This document shows, one piece after another, positions 43,493 to 53,295 of a stretch of 64,000 nt of DNA (position 1 is its first letter; the number at the start of each line of letters is the position of its first letter). Below the pieces are notes generated by a model. That model saw nothing but the letters and a program-made list of their open reading frames with translations. It did not search any database and was not told the DNA's origin. The translations under genes and the position numbers were made by a program. This DNA comes from Fidelibacterota bacterium (GTDB taxonomy: Bacteria; Fidelibacterota; Marinisomatia; SCGC-AAA003-L08; TS1B11), in assembly GCA_020354025.1 (NCBI GenBank), contig CP070638.1, positions 1,436,849-1,500,848 of the forward strand, written 5' to 3'.

Positions 43493-46342
43493 TTACTTAA
43501 TCTGATCGATAAACTGTTGTATCTGCCCACGCAACTGATCGTTCTCTGTAACCTGGAGTACCTTCTCCAGGGCCTCTACGGTCTCCTCAGGGTAGTCGCT
43601 GGCTGTTAACAGAGCAATCCTGCCCACAGCCATCTCGGCTTCCTGCTGTAGCTCGCTATCATCCAGGTAGCCAGTAGCCACTTCCAGCGCGGCAACTGTC
43701 CCCACGTTTCCCAGCCCGGATAATACCATTTTCTTTTCACTGGTAGCCGAGGCCAACTCCATGGCTTCCTGGTACAACTTAAGCGTCTCATCCGCTGGAC
43801 GGTCGCTTTCAAGTCCTGTAAGACGGATGTGACCACGCAGGGCCAGGACCCGGTGTACTTCATCATCGGAGGTCCGCACGACTGTCAGCAGGTCAGCCAG
43901 CGGTTCCGCTGTGGGCCAATCGGACAGGGCACGGATAGCCGCCAGCTTGATTTCGGCATCGCTGTCTTTCAGAGCTTTACGCAACGTGGGAAGCGCCTTG
44001 CTGTCACCGATCTTCCCCAGTGTCTGCAGCAGCGAACCCCGGACGACAGCATCCTTGACCGGACGCAGGGCAGTCAGCACAGCTCTGGACTGGCGGTCCT
44101 TGCGGGGAATCTTGTGGGCAACGGCGACAACGGTCTTCTCGGCCTCCTGTCTTTCGGCATCATCAGGGGCCTGGATCAGCAGGTCGATCAATGCCGGCAG
44201 CTCGTCCGGACCAGCGATGAATCTCAAAGCCTTGATTGACTCAACCCGGACATCGGGATCCGGGTCCTTCGCGGTTTCGAGTAAAGTCCCCACCGCAGAA
44301 GATATCCGGCGTTCACCTGCGCTGCGAATTAGCTCGGCCTTGACTTTGGGATCAGCCTGGGGAATGCCGGCTACAATTGCTGTATTGGTCTCTGGGCCAC
44401 GAAGCCGGTTAAGACTCGCACGGGCGGTCTCCCTTTCCGCATCGCTGCCGGATGCAGCCACTTGCACCAGCAGGGAGACAGTGGAGTCATCACCCAACGC
44501 TGCCAGCGCCTTGAAGGCAGCAATGCGAACATCGGCATTATCGCTCTTGGTCGCAGTGAGGGCCGCGTCCAGGCAAGCGGGATCGTCGCGATCGGCCAGG
44601 GCCGCCAGTAACTGCACCTGACCGGCAATGGAGAGGTTACCAAACTCGCCGGTCAGATCTGTAATATTTTGTGACTTGGGTATTTCCCACACAAGCCCGA
44701 TGGCCACCGCTTCCATGGCCGTATCGCCGTCTCGAAGAACGTTGACAATCTCTTCCACGGCTTTCCCAGCATCAGCTAGGATCAGGCCTCTGAGGGCAGC
44801 AGTTCGAATTGGCAGGGGCTCGCTGGATGCATACAACTGCTGATAAATGGTCCGGGCTCGCTCTTGTTCGCCCTGGACGACGAGTTGGTCCGCACACTTC
44901 AGATATGAATCCTGCACCAACTGCCGCAGTTTACCGGTGGTCTTGCCCCTGGCTTCCGCTAGCGCTTCAGTAGCCTGAGGATCGGCAATCCGGCCCAGGG
45001 CGGCTACCGCTGCCATAGCAATCGCTGAATTGTTGTCCTGGATGAGACGGCGTAGAGCCGCCACCGATTGACGATCCCGGCGCTGCCCTAGCGAATTGAT
45101 GAGACCGACCTTCACTTTCCCGCGAGCCTTTGGTAAAGCTTCCCGGAACGCCCCATCCGCGGTAGACCCCGGAATCCGCTCCAGGGCATAACGCGCCATG
45201 TCTGAAGTCGTCGCATCGGCCAGCATCCCAGCCAGGACAGGTATCGCCTTCTCGGTACCAAAGATACTGAGCTGCCTGCAAACAAACTGTTTGCCCGCCG
45301 ACGTTGCCTCCGACTGAAGGAGCTCCAGCAGGCGCTGCTGGATGCGGCCCAGAGCCTCTGGCTCATCATAGGCTGACTGGAGAACGATACCCAGCTCTGT
45401 GAGTGGTTCCCGGCTCTGGCCATACTCGTAGGAGGCGATTCGTGCCAAAGCGATGTCCAGGCTGGGCGTGGCATCGGCGGCCAGGTCACCCAGAGCGAAC
45501 TGGATGCCGTCGAGGTAGTGCCGCAGTACCGCCGGATTCCAGAAAAGGTGATGGTTGTGCCCCAGCGAGGAGTAGAACACCCTTCCCTGGCCGTAGTTGC
45601 GAATCCAGCTGATGGCCATGTCCTTATCGGAAGGCCTGATATCCTTGACATTCAGGTTAGTGGTATCCGCCATGTCTAGGCCTAGAAGCACGCGGACGTT
45701 CTCACGCGAGTAAGGGGCCTCGATGCGATAGATCTCATCATTGATCTTGAAGCCCTCACCTTGGAAGACTGCTGTTAGGGGATGGTCCGGATCGTCGATC
45801 TTCACCGCCCAGGTCCCGCCATCGGTCCAGGGATGCCCGTCAAACTGACCCCCTATCATTGCAGCCCCTTCCGGCCAGGTGTAAAAGTTGTCCGTGGCGG
45901 CGTGGATACCGGCAACACCTTTGCCGCCCTTAACGAAGTCCAACAGGCTCTGGCGCAGGACGGGATCCTCGAACTTCAGATGAGTGGTATTGTTGAAGAG
46001 GACAGCGTCAAACTGGGTCAGGTTCTCCGAAGTGAAGCTGGACATGTCCTCGCTCACAACCACTTCATACGCGCCGGTTTTCTGACCCATGATTTCAAGG
46101 GCCTTGGTGACGTAGGGGATCGAGCTGTGCTCGTATGCCTCGTGCCGGGTGAATACCAGCAGCTTACGCGCCTTGGCCGGGACAGCGGTGGCTTCAGCCG
46201 GGGCGGCCTCCTCAATCTGCCCCACCTCTTTCTCCGAAGGCACAGTCTGAGAGCAGCCCGGCAACATTCCGAAAAACGCCACGGCACTTGCTACCGCAAT
46301 AGTAACTAATATGATATTGTTAACCTTTGACCTGTATTTCAT
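43493..46342 (-). CDS. ThuA-domain lipoprotein with a long HEAT-repeat tail
   Basis: This protein of about 949 residues has a lipobox (MLPGC, Cys30). I start it at ATG 46342, which has AAAAGGA just upstream; an in-frame ATG 18 bases earlier lacks such a site. The ThuA domain (about 50-280, glutamine-amidotransferase-like fold, PF06283 type) has LVFTRHEAYEHSSIPY, FNNTTHLKFEDP, GVAGIHAATDNFYTWPE and DEIYRIEAPYSRENV. From about 300 to the end run many HEAT/PBS-type repeats (AIAMAAVAALGRIADPQATEAL and similar), forming a solenoid for protein contacts. ThuA proteins act in trehalose and keto-sugar metabolism. The tail could scaffold several enzymes outside the membrane. The tandem TIM family follows directly. 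Confidence 0.85.
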   Translation of the reverse strand: MKYRSKVNNIILVTIAVASAVAFFGMLPGCSQTVPSEKEVGQIEEAAPAEATAVPAKARKLLVFTRHEAYEHSSIPYVTKALEIMGQKTGAYEVVVSEDMSSFTSENLTQFDAVLFNNTTHLKFEDPVLRQSLLDFVKGGKGVAGIHAATDNFYTWPEGAAMIGGQFDGHPWTDGGTWAVKIDDPDHPLTAVFQGEGFKINDEIYRIEAPYSRENVRVLLGLDMADTTNLNVKDIRPSDKDMAISWIRNYGQGRVFYSSLGHNHHLFWNPAVLRHYLDGIQFALGDLAADATPSLDIALARIASYEYGQSREPLTELGIVLQSAYDEPEALGRIQQRLLELLQSEATSAGKQFVCRQLSIFGTEKAIPVLAGMLADATTSDMARYALERIPGSTADGAFREALPKARGKVKVGLINSLGQRRDRQSVAALRRLIQDNNSAIAMAAVAALGRIADPQATEALAEARGKTTGKLRQLVQDSYLKCADQLVVQGEQERARTIYQQLYASSEPLPIRTAALRGLILADAGKAVEEIVNVLRDGDTAMEAVAIGLVWEIPKSQNITDLTGEFGNLSIAGQVQLLAALADRDDPACLDAALTATKSDNADVRIAAFKALAALGDDSTVSLLVQVAASGSDAERETARASLNRLRGPETNTAIVAGIPQADPKVKAELIRSAGERRISSAVGTLLETAKDPDPDVRVESIKALRFIAGPDELPALIDLLIQAPDDAERQEAEKTVVAVAHKIPRKDRQSRAVLTALRPVKDAVVRGSLLQTLGKIGDSKALPTLRKALKDSDAEIKLAAIRALSDWPTAEPLADLLTVVRTSDDEVHRVLALRGHIRLTGLESDRPADETLKLYQEAMELASATSEKKMVLSGLGNVGTVAALEVATGYLDDSELQQEAEMAVGRIALLTASDYPEETVEALEKVLQVTENDQLRGQIQQFIDQIK

Positions 46343-46432
46343 TGTATCCTTTTCCTTCATTAATTATAGGGATACAATTGATCCAGTTTCTCAGATGTCG
46401 TGCCTTCGCATGGAGTCATATCATCCCAATAT

Positions 46433-47731
46433 CTATAAATGCCACGGGCTGCGCATGGACCGTGATAACAGCCGGTTGGCTTCGAGATCGTTAATGAAAA
46501 GTTCCTCGACAGGGTCCCACCGCAGCTTGCGGCCCAACTGATAGGCAATGTTGCCCAGATGGCAGACGATTACTGAATGGCGGCCGATGTCCACGTCGCA
46601 GATTGGCTTGCTGCGGGTGCGGATCGCCGTTAGCCAGTCGGCGTAATGATTGCTGCTTCGATACAGGCATATTTCCTCTGGACCGATGACTTCCCTGGCG
46701 ATTCGTTCGGGCCAGGTGCGGATATAGCTCCGGTTGACCTCTATCTTGCCTTCAGTACCGGTGAACAGTACACCGTAGCCCTCATCAAACCTGTCCCGGG
46801 TCATGGTAACTCCCTGCGCGTACTTATAAGTAAGCACTGGATTATTCTCCAAGCCTGGTGCGATGATTTCCACGGGACCGCTGTTATCCATGCCTAGCCC
46901 CCACTGCGCGATATCGAAATGGTGGGCGCCCCAATCGGTCATGCCTCCGCCGCCAAAGTCCCGATACGACCGCCAGTTGGGAAAGATGTCAATACTGATA
47001 TGGGGAGAGAGTTCCGAATGATATGGCCGCCAAGGAGCCGGACCGAGCCACCTGTCCCAATCAAGATAATCCGGCACTGGCTCACTGGGTAGATCACAGT
47101 CGACCGGCGGTCCGCCGACATCCACCGTCACCGTCTGGACCTTGCCGATGCGCCCGTTACGTACCAGCTCGCAGGCATAGCGGAACTGTGAATAGGACCG
47201 CTGCATGCTCCCCGTCTGAAATACCCTGCCATGCCGCCTGACCTCGCTCACCATGGTCTGGGCTTCGCTAATTGTCTGGCAAAGGGGCTTCTCACAGTAA
47301 ATATCCTTGCCGGCCCGGACCGCTTCTATCACGGTAATGGAGTGCCAGTGGTCGGGCGTGGCGATCACAACCGCGTCGATGTCATCCCTGGCCAGGAGCT
47401 GTCGAAAATCCCGATAGGACTTGCAGACCTTGGAACTGCCGGTAGCCGACTGCTCGCTATAAAACTGATCCGTCAGATCCCGGGCCCGCTTCAGCTTAAG
47501 GGTATCCACGTCACACACCGCGAGGACTTGGGTGCCAGGCTCGTTCAGAAAAGCCCGTAGCAGGTAGGTACCCTGCTTGCCCATGCCGATAAAACCGAGG
47601 GTGATTCGTTCGCTGGGTGCCAGCATTCCAAATACCGACGAGGGCACGATACCTGGCAGGCTTGCCGTACCAACTGCCGCTCCCACTACCTGCCGGAGAA
47701 ACCGACGGCGGCTGATTGGCCTTTTGCTCAT
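46433..47731 (-). CDS. Tat-exported Gfo/Idh/MocA dehydrogenase (PWHL family, copy 1)
   Basis: This protein of about 432 residues starts MSKRPISRRRFLRQVVG (Tat signal); an in-frame TTG 21 bases upstream is also possible. Rossmann loop GMGKQG (49-54), YCEKP (145-149), GGGGMTDWGAHHFDIAQWG as active-site loop. It ends LSRSMRSPWHL, a tail shared with the next genes. It is last in a four-gene tandem of related dehydrogenases all read in the same direction. It may use NAD(P) loaded before export. Substrate unknown. Confidence 0.87.
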   Translation of the reverse strand: MSKRPISRRRFLRQVVGAAVGTASLPGIVPSSVFGMLAPSERITLGFIGMGKQGTYLLRAFLNEPGTQVLAVCDVDTLKLKRARDLTDQFYSEQSATGSSKVCKSYRDFRQLLARDDIDAVVIATPDHWHSITVIEAVRAGKDIYCEKPLCQTISEAQTMVSEVRRHGRVFQTGSMQRSYSQFRYACELVRNGRIGKVQTVTVDVGGPPVDCDLPSEPVPDYLDWDRWLGPAPWRPYHSELSPHISIDIFPNWRSYRDFGGGGMTDWGAHHFDIAQWGLGMDNSGPVEIIAPGLENNPVLTYKYAQGVTMTRDRFDEGYGVLFTGTEGKIEVNRSYIRTWPERIAREVIGPEEICLYRSSNHYADWLTAIRTRSKPICDVDIGRHSVIVCHLGNIAYQLGRKLRWDPVEELFINDLEANRLLSRSMRSPWHL

Positions 47732-47806
47732 CCTTATCCCACTTTCATCCAATATGAAGTAAAATAGAACCTACAATACTACTTCTCCAGAGCTCGGTCT
47801 CGTGAC

Positions 47807-49180
47807 CTATAGATGCCATGGGCTGCGCATGGGACGGGATAACATGCGGTTGGCTTCGGGATCGTTTATGATCTGTTCCTGCTGGGGGTCCCATTCCAGT
47901 TCGCGCCCGGTCAGCATAGCGATGTTCAGCAAATGGCAGATCGTTCCCGTTCGATGGCCCACCTCGGATGGTGCCACCGGTTGCTTCCTGGTTTTGATCG
48001 CATTGAGAAAATCCTGATGGTGCCCGGGACTCCGGCCCAGGTGAATTTCATCGGTCCCGACCGTTTCCCTGAGCAGCGACTTCGGTTCAGCCTCAAGCCT
48101 CCCGCCGTGGATGTAGATGAAAATCCAGCCGTCAGAACCCTCGAACCTCAGACCACGCGGCCCCTTGCTGCTGCCAAGCAGACGAACACCATTGGCGTAA
48201 CGGCATTCAAACTGATATTCTATGAACGTATTGAACAGACCCGCGGTTGGGGCCATACCCCGCCCGATAATCTCCACCGGACCGGTGTCATCGGTGCCGC
48301 CTCCCAGCTGACCCAGGTCGATGATGTGTGCTCCCCGATCAGTCATTTCACCACCACCGTAGTTCATAATGAACCGCCACCAGAAATGGCAACGCAGCGG
48401 TGTATAGGGCACCCAGGGGGTATGCCCCAGCCACCTGTCCCAGTCCAGGCTTTCCGGCACAGGCATCGGCGGTTGTGCGGCGGTAGTGGTACGGACCTTC
48501 TCATGCTGCGGCTCGTCATTGGGCATGTTAACTCGGATGGTATGAAGCTCACCTAAGCGGCCGTTACGGACCAGTTCACAGGCAAACCGCACACTGTCCC
48601 TCGACCGCTCGTGACTGCCCGTTTGGAGCACCCGGCCGTATCGTTTCACTGCCTCACAGACAGCCCGACCTTCGGCGATGGTGTTCGCGAGGGGTTTTTC
48701 ACAGTAAATATCCTTGCCGGCCTTAGCCGCCGCCACGGAGATAAGCGCATGCCAGTGGTCGGGGGTGCAGATGGAAACGGCGTCTATATCACTGCGAGCC
48801 AGCAGCTCCTGGAAGTCGTCGTAGGCCGCGCAACCGCGAGACCTTCCGGATCGTGTCTGATCGGCGTAATGTTCCTCCACCAGCTGCCGGGCTGGCTCAC
48901 GGCCTCGCGTTCGCCCACCATTATAAAGGCTGCTCTCGGTTTCGACATCGCAAACCGCTACCACCTGTACCTCCGACTTGTTGATGAAGGCCCGTAGGTT
49001 TGCGGTACCCTGACCACCTACTCCGATACAGCCCATCACGATCCGGTCGCTCGGCGCCACGCTGCCGGCCCTGCCCAGCGCAGAAGCGGGAACGATGTAT
49101 GGCAAGCCAATCGCCCCAACGGTAATGCCGGCTGCTTTCTTCAGGAACTGGCGGCGGTCGATATTCTTATTTTTAGCCAT
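47807..49180 (-). CDS. Tat-exported Gfo/Idh/MocA dehydrogenase (PWHL family, copy 2)
   Basis: This 457-residue protein has Tat signal NIDRRQFLKKAAGI. Rossmann loop GVGGQG (53-58), YCEKP (159-163), YGGGEMTDRGAHIIDLGQLG. Compared with its sisters it has an extra segment after the second Rossmann strand (SSLYNGGRTRGREPARQL, about 83-100). It ends LSRPMRSPWHL. GCGGAGGA precedes the ATG. It lies 75 bases from copy 1. It is a likely periplasmic sugar oxidoreductase. Confidence 0.87.
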   Translation of the reverse strand: MAKNKNIDRRQFLKKAAGITVGAIGLPYIVPASALGRAGSVAPSDRIVMGCIGVGGQGTANLRAFINKSEVQVVAVCDVETESSLYNGGRTRGREPARQLVEEHYADQTRSGRSRGCAAYDDFQELLARSDIDAVSICTPDHWHALISVAAAKAGKDIYCEKPLANTIAEGRAVCEAVKRYGRVLQTGSHERSRDSVRFACELVRNGRLGELHTIRVNMPNDEPQHEKVRTTTAAQPPMPVPESLDWDRWLGHTPWVPYTPLRCHFWWRFIMNYGGGEMTDRGAHIIDLGQLGGGTDDTGPVEIIGRGMAPTAGLFNTFIEYQFECRYANGVRLLGSSKGPRGLRFEGSDGWIFIYIHGGRLEAEPKSLLRETVGTDEIHLGRSPGHHQDFLNAIKTRKQPVAPSEVGHRTGTICHLLNIAMLTGRELEWDPQQEQIINDPEANRMLSRPMRSPWHL

Positions 49181-49205
49181 GGACGAATCCTCCGCGGTAG
49201 ACTCC

Positions 49206-50504
49206 CTACAGATGCCAGGGGCTGCGCATCGGCCGTGATAGCAGCCGGTCGGCTTCAGTATCGTTGATAAAGCGTTCCTTTTGGGGATCCCACTCCACTT
49301 TGCGCCCCAGCTTCAGCGCTATGACTCCCAGGTGACCGATCATGATCGAGCGGTGGGCGACCTCAACGGGCGCCACTGTCCGGGACCTGGTGCGCACGCA
49401 ATCTAGGAAGTTCTGCTGGTGATCGTCACTCTTGTAGAGGTGAATCTCATCTGGCCCGATGACCGAGGTTAACAGGGATTTCGGTTCAGCATCGATCTTG
49501 CTGCGACTGACGAAAACCCATCCGTCGCTCCCTTCGAACCGCACACCCTGGGTGAAGGCCCCCGCTACGATCATTGTGAAGCCTTCTTCATACTTGCACT
49601 TAAAGCGATAGTCCTCCACCGTGTCGTGGAGACTGGCCCTCGGGAAAACGCCCGTCCCTTCGATCTCTATCGGACTGGTGAGCTCGGTCCCCATGCCCCA
49701 CTGGGCGATATCGCAGTGGTGCCCGGCCCAGTCGGTGATCTGCCCACCGGAGTAATCGCTGATCCAGCGGAAATTCCAGTGGCATCGGCCGGGATTGTAG
49801 GGCGCCCACGGAGCTGGACCCAGCCACATGTCGTAATCGAAACCGGCCGGAACCGGCGCCGGCTGGGTGTCATCGCCCCGAACGTGGTTTCGGTTAGGCA
49901 GGCCAACCTTCACGGTATCCACTTTACCGATGCGCCCGTTCCGTACCAGCTCGCAGGCAAAGCGGAATCGCCAGTCTGAACGCTGCTGGCTGCCGGTCTG
50001 CCATACTATGTCGTATCGCTTGACGGCCTCAACAATGGCACGCCCTTCGGCGATGTTGTAGGCTAGGGGCTTCTGAGCATGGACATCCTTGCCGGCTCGG
50101 ACAGCCATAATTGCAGAAATAGCGTGCCATTGATCCGGCAGCGCCAACAGGACCGCATCAATATCGCTGCGTTCGATCAGTTCACGGAAATCGTTGTAGG
50201 TGGCACAGTCACGGTTGCCGTACTTCTCGTTAACTGTATCCCGCGCCTGGTTGCGGTGATCAGTATCCACATCACAGACGGCCACAACCTGCGCCTCTTC
50301 CTTATTCAGAAAGCCGCGCATGTCATACATGCCCTGACCACCAGTCCCGATAACACCAATAACAATCCGATTGCTGGGTGCGACATTTCCGGTTTTGCCC
50401 AGCGCCGAAGCGGGAATCAGGTATGGAAATCCTGCTACTCCTGCGGCCGCAGCAGTAGCCCGCTTGAGAAACTTGCGACGGGTGATGATTGGAGTCTTCG
50501 GCAT
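49206..50504 (-). CDS. Tat-exported Gfo/Idh/MocA dehydrogenase (PWHL family, copy 3, QKP)
   Basis: This protein of about 432 residues starts MPKTPIITRRKFLKRAT (Tat); an in-frame start 48 bases upstream would bury the Tat motif behind a non-typical leader, so I prefer 50504. Rossmann loop GTGGQG (53-58). The catalytic motif is HAQKP (142-146), Gln instead of Glu. YSGGQITDWAGHHCDIAQWG is the active-site loop. It ends LSRPMRSPWHL. It sits 25 bases upstream of copy 2. Its altered EKP position may change substrate or direction. Confidence 0.86.
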   Translation of the reverse strand: MPKTPIITRRKFLKRATAAAAGVAGFPYLIPASALGKTGNVAPSNRIVIGVIGTGGQGMYDMRGFLNKEEAQVVAVCDVDTDHRNQARDTVNEKYGNRDCATYNDFRELIERSDIDAVLLALPDQWHAISAIMAVRAGKDVHAQKPLAYNIAEGRAIVEAVKRYDIVWQTGSQQRSDWRFRFACELVRNGRIGKVDTVKVGLPNRNHVRGDDTQPAPVPAGFDYDMWLGPAPWAPYNPGRCHWNFRWISDYSGGQITDWAGHHCDIAQWGMGTELTSPIEIEGTGVFPRASLHDTVEDYRFKCKYEEGFTMIVAGAFTQGVRFEGSDGWVFVSRSKIDAEPKSLLTSVIGPDEIHLYKSDDHQQNFLDCVRTRSRTVAPVEVAHRSIMIGHLGVIALKLGRKVEWDPQKERFINDTEADRLLSRPMRSPWHL

Positions 50505-50664
50505 TAATCTATCATATTGCGTTCTGCAATAAATATATTGACCCAGCCACACAGCCCCGGTCCAGGGGATAATATGATCTGTTCCGATCTTCTCTTAGCA
50601 GATGGTATTATCGCGACTTCGCTCTGAAAAAATTTCCGCCCGATGGTTGTTCAGTTACCGGTCA

Positions 50665-51960
50665 TCAGAGTGTCCACGGCAGCCTCATGGCACGGCTTCT
50701 CATGCGGTTGGCCGCTTCATCGACAATAATCTCCTCACGCTCCGGGTCCCACTTCAACGTGCAACCCCGCAGCATGGCGATGTTGCCCAGGTGACAGAGA
50801 GTGGCCGATCGGTGCCCGATTTCAACGTCGGCAACGGGCTTCCTGCGCGTCCGGATGCAGTCCAGGAAGTCCTGCTTGTGGTCCCGGCTCTCGTAGAGAT
50901 GGATTTCGTTCGGACCTAGACTCTCTTTCAATAGCGAGGCTGGTTCGGCTTCGAGAATTTTTCGGTTAACAAATATCAAGCCGTCAGTACCCTCGAACCG
51001 GATTCCCTGGCCGCCTGTCTTGCAGTACAGCTTCACGCCGTTAGCATACGTGCAGCGGAAGTCCACTTTCGTAGCCGTGGTGAACAGTCCGGAAGTAGGG
51101 AATTCACCATCGCCGGAGATTTCAACCGGCCCGGAGTCGTCCATCCCCAAACCCCATTGGGCGATGTCCAGGTAGTGGGTGCCCCAGTTGGTGACCTGAC
51201 CACCCGAGTAATCCAGGATGAATCGGAACTGGTAGTGGCAGCGCTGCTCGTGATACGGCTCCCACGGGGCTGGGCCCAGCCAGAAATCGTAGTCGAAGCC
51301 TTCTGGTACCGGCTGGGGAGTCCAGGTAGGTCCGGTAGTTCGGTTATTGCCGGGAATTGTGACGTGAACCGTGTGCAGCTTGCCGAGCCGCCCGTTGCGT
51401 ACCAGCTCGCAGACGAACCTGAAGTTCCTGCCGGACCGCTGCTGGGTACCGGTCTGCAGGACCCGGCCGTAGCGGCGGACGGTATTGCTCAGAATGCGGC
51501 CCTCCTCGATCGTAAGCGTCAGGGGCTTCTCGACATACAGGTCCTGGCCGTGTTTGGCCGCATCGATCGCCGGTAGCGTATGCCAGTGGTCCGGAGTAGC
51601 GATCAACACCGCGTCAATGTCATTGCGGCGGGTTACCTCGCGGAAATCGTTGTATGCGGTGCAGTCTGTATTTCCATACGCCTGATCCACAATCTGCTTA
51701 GCTTCCTCGCGATGAGTCTTATCAACGTCACAAACCGCGACGACCTGCGTCTCATCCATTTCTAGAAAGCCGCGCATGTCATAAACGCCTTGGAGCCCGG
51801 TTCCGATAGCACCCATTACGATCCGATTGCTCGGAGCAATCCTGCCAGCCTTTCCTAGTACCGATGATGGAACAATATAAGGAAATGCTACTGCACCCGC
51901 CGCGATCCCTGCGGCCTTTTTCAGAAATTGACGACGGTTGATATTTTTCTTACGCAACAT
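50665..51960 (-). CDS. Tat-exported Gfo/Idh/MocA dehydrogenase (PWHL family, copy 4)
   Basis: This protein of about 431 residues starts MLRKKNINRRQFLKKAAG (Tat). The ATG at 51960 follows GAAGG at the right distance; a GTG 12 bases upstream overlaps that site. Rossmann loop GTGLQG (53-58), YVEKP (142-146), YSGGQVTNWGTHYLDIAQWG. The tail RSRAMRLPWTL is a variant of the MRSPWHL ending. It is the first gene of the four in transcription order, lying just after the cytosolic TIM-barrel gene at 51997. Confidence 0.87.
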   Translation of the reverse strand: MLRKKNINRRQFLKKAAGIAAGAVAFPYIVPSSVLGKAGRIAPSNRIVMGAIGTGLQGVYDMRGFLEMDETQVVAVCDVDKTHREEAKQIVDQAYGNTDCTAYNDFREVTRRNDIDAVLIATPDHWHTLPAIDAAKHGQDLYVEKPLTLTIEEGRILSNTVRRYGRVLQTGTQQRSGRNFRFVCELVRNGRLGKLHTVHVTIPGNNRTTGPTWTPQPVPEGFDYDFWLGPAPWEPYHEQRCHYQFRFILDYSGGQVTNWGTHYLDIAQWGLGMDDSGPVEISGDGEFPTSGLFTTATKVDFRCTYANGVKLYCKTGGQGIRFEGTDGLIFVNRKILEAEPASLLKESLGPNEIHLYESRDHKQDFLDCIRTRRKPVADVEIGHRSATLCHLGNIAMLRGCTLKWDPEREEIIVDEAANRMRSRAMRLPWTL

Positions 51961-51996
51961 TGAAGCCTTCACTTAAAAACTTAGTCCTTTTCCGCT

Positions 51997-52992
51997 TTAC
52001 TCACTCTCAAAGGCGGTGTCAAAGGCAACCGCCGAAGGTTCGAAGTCAACTTTCTTGACGAACTCTCGGGCTTCTTTCGCACCGAGTTCACGGTTCATGC
52101 CGCTGTCCTCCCATTCCACTGACAGAGGCCCGTCGTAGCCTATGTGGTTCATAGCTCGAATGATCTCTTCGAAATTAACCCCGCCGCGGCCCAGCGAACG
52201 GAAGTCCCAGCCGCGCTCCGCCTGGCCGAAGTCCAGGTGCGAGGCCAGAATACCGCTACGCCCGTTGAGCTGCAGTGCGGCATCTTTCATATGCACGTGA
52301 TAGATACGGTCCGAGAACTCGTTAAGGAATAAGACCGGGTCAACCATCTGCCAGTGCAAATGGCTGGGATCGAAGTTGAATCCAAAGGCCTCACGATTGT
52401 CTACTTTCTCCAATGCACGCCGGGCGGTGACAATGTCGAACGCGATCTCCGTCGGGTGCACCTCCAGGGCGAATTTCACGCCGCATTCATCGAATACATC
52501 CAGGATTGGATTCCACATCTCCGCGAAATATGCGAATCCTTCTTCGATCATCTCATCGGTCACGGGCGGGAAACTGTATAGCATGTGCCAGATGGACGAG
52601 CCGGTAAAACCGTTGACCACCTTAAGCCCTAGGTTTTTCGCCGCCCGCGCGGCGTTCTTCATAGACTCAACAGCCCATTGACGTTTCTTTTCCGCATCAC
52701 CGGCACAGTCGGCCGGGGCAAATACATCGGACCGGCCATCGTCGTTCAGGTCGCAGACCAGCTGCCCTGCCAGGTGATTACTGATCGCAAAAACTTTCAG
52801 GTTATTCTTTTCCAATATCTCCAGTTGCTTGCGGCAATACTTCTCATCCGAAGCTGCTTTGTCCACTTCCAGGTGGTCACCCCAGCAGGCCAGCTCCAAT
52901 CCATCATATCCCCAACCAGCCGCTTTTCGGGCTAGCTCCTTCAATGGTAGATCAGCCCACTGCCCGGTGAATAGAGTTACAGGTCTTCCCAT
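51997..52992 (-). CDS. Cytosolic sugar phosphate isomerase/epimerase-like TIM barrel
   Basis: This 331-residue protein has no signal peptide and starts [17 protein letters not shown]. The xylose-isomerase-like barrel shows [52 protein letters not shown] and [13 protein letters not shown], giving the expected Glu, Asp, His and Glu metal site. Such enzymes epimerise or isomerise sugars and keto-sugars. GGAAGGAGG precedes the ATG. It heads the block of four Tat dehydrogenases and is preceded by an AT-rich spacer, so this operon probably starts here. Confidence 0.87.
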   Translation of the reverse strand: MGRPVTLFTGQWADLPLKELARKAAGWGYDGLELACWGDHLEVDKAASDEKYCRKQLEILEKNNLKVFAISNHLAGQLVCDLNDDGRSDVFAPADCAGDAEKKRQWAVESMKNAARAAKNLGLKVVNGFTGSSIWHMLYSFPPVTDEMIEEGFAYFAEMWNPILDVFDECGVKFALEVHPTEIAFDIVTARRALEKVDNREAFGFNFDPSHLHWQMVDPVLFLNEFSDRIYHVHMKDAALQLNGRSGILASHLDFGQAERGWDFRSLGRGGVNFEEIIRAMNHIGYDGPLSVEWEDSGMNRELGAKEAREFVKKVDFEPSAVAFDTAFESE

Positions 52993-53295
52993 CTGTCAGC
53001 CTCCTTCCTCTGCCTGTCCCGGTTATTGATCGTCAATCCCCTATCTCTCTTACGTATGAATTTGCCTAATATAACAAGGTTGATAGACCAGAGAAAATCT
53101 CCCAATAGGTTTAATATAAAAAAAGATTACTTATTTTCTTAATTGCACGAGATCAACTCAGTCAGCAGTATTAACAGCGATCCAACAGGCGAGGGAAGTT
53201 AAACTGCCCTCGCTGTATAGGCAAGCGGCTCTGATCCCTTCCCGGTCTCTCACTGGACTGATCTGACTACCCGGCCTTTTGGCCGGTGGAGGTAT
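52993..53295. other. Intergenic region of 303 bases with AT-rich part and two hairpins
   Basis: The left part (about 53050-53155) is AT-rich (a run of A, TTATATT) and is the likely promoter zone for the gene starting at 52992, though no boxes are clear. The right part holds two hairpins near the end of the sulfatase gene. Confidence 0.5.
53189..53213 (-). terminator. Candidate terminator hairpin
   Basis: GCGAGGG (53189-53195) and CCCTCGC (53207-53213) form a perfect 7-bp stem with an 11-base loop, about 80 bases past the sulfatase stop at 53296. A second perfect hairpin, CCGGCC-TTTT-GGCCGG (53271-53286), lies closer to the stop. Neither has a long T tract. Confidence 0.45.
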
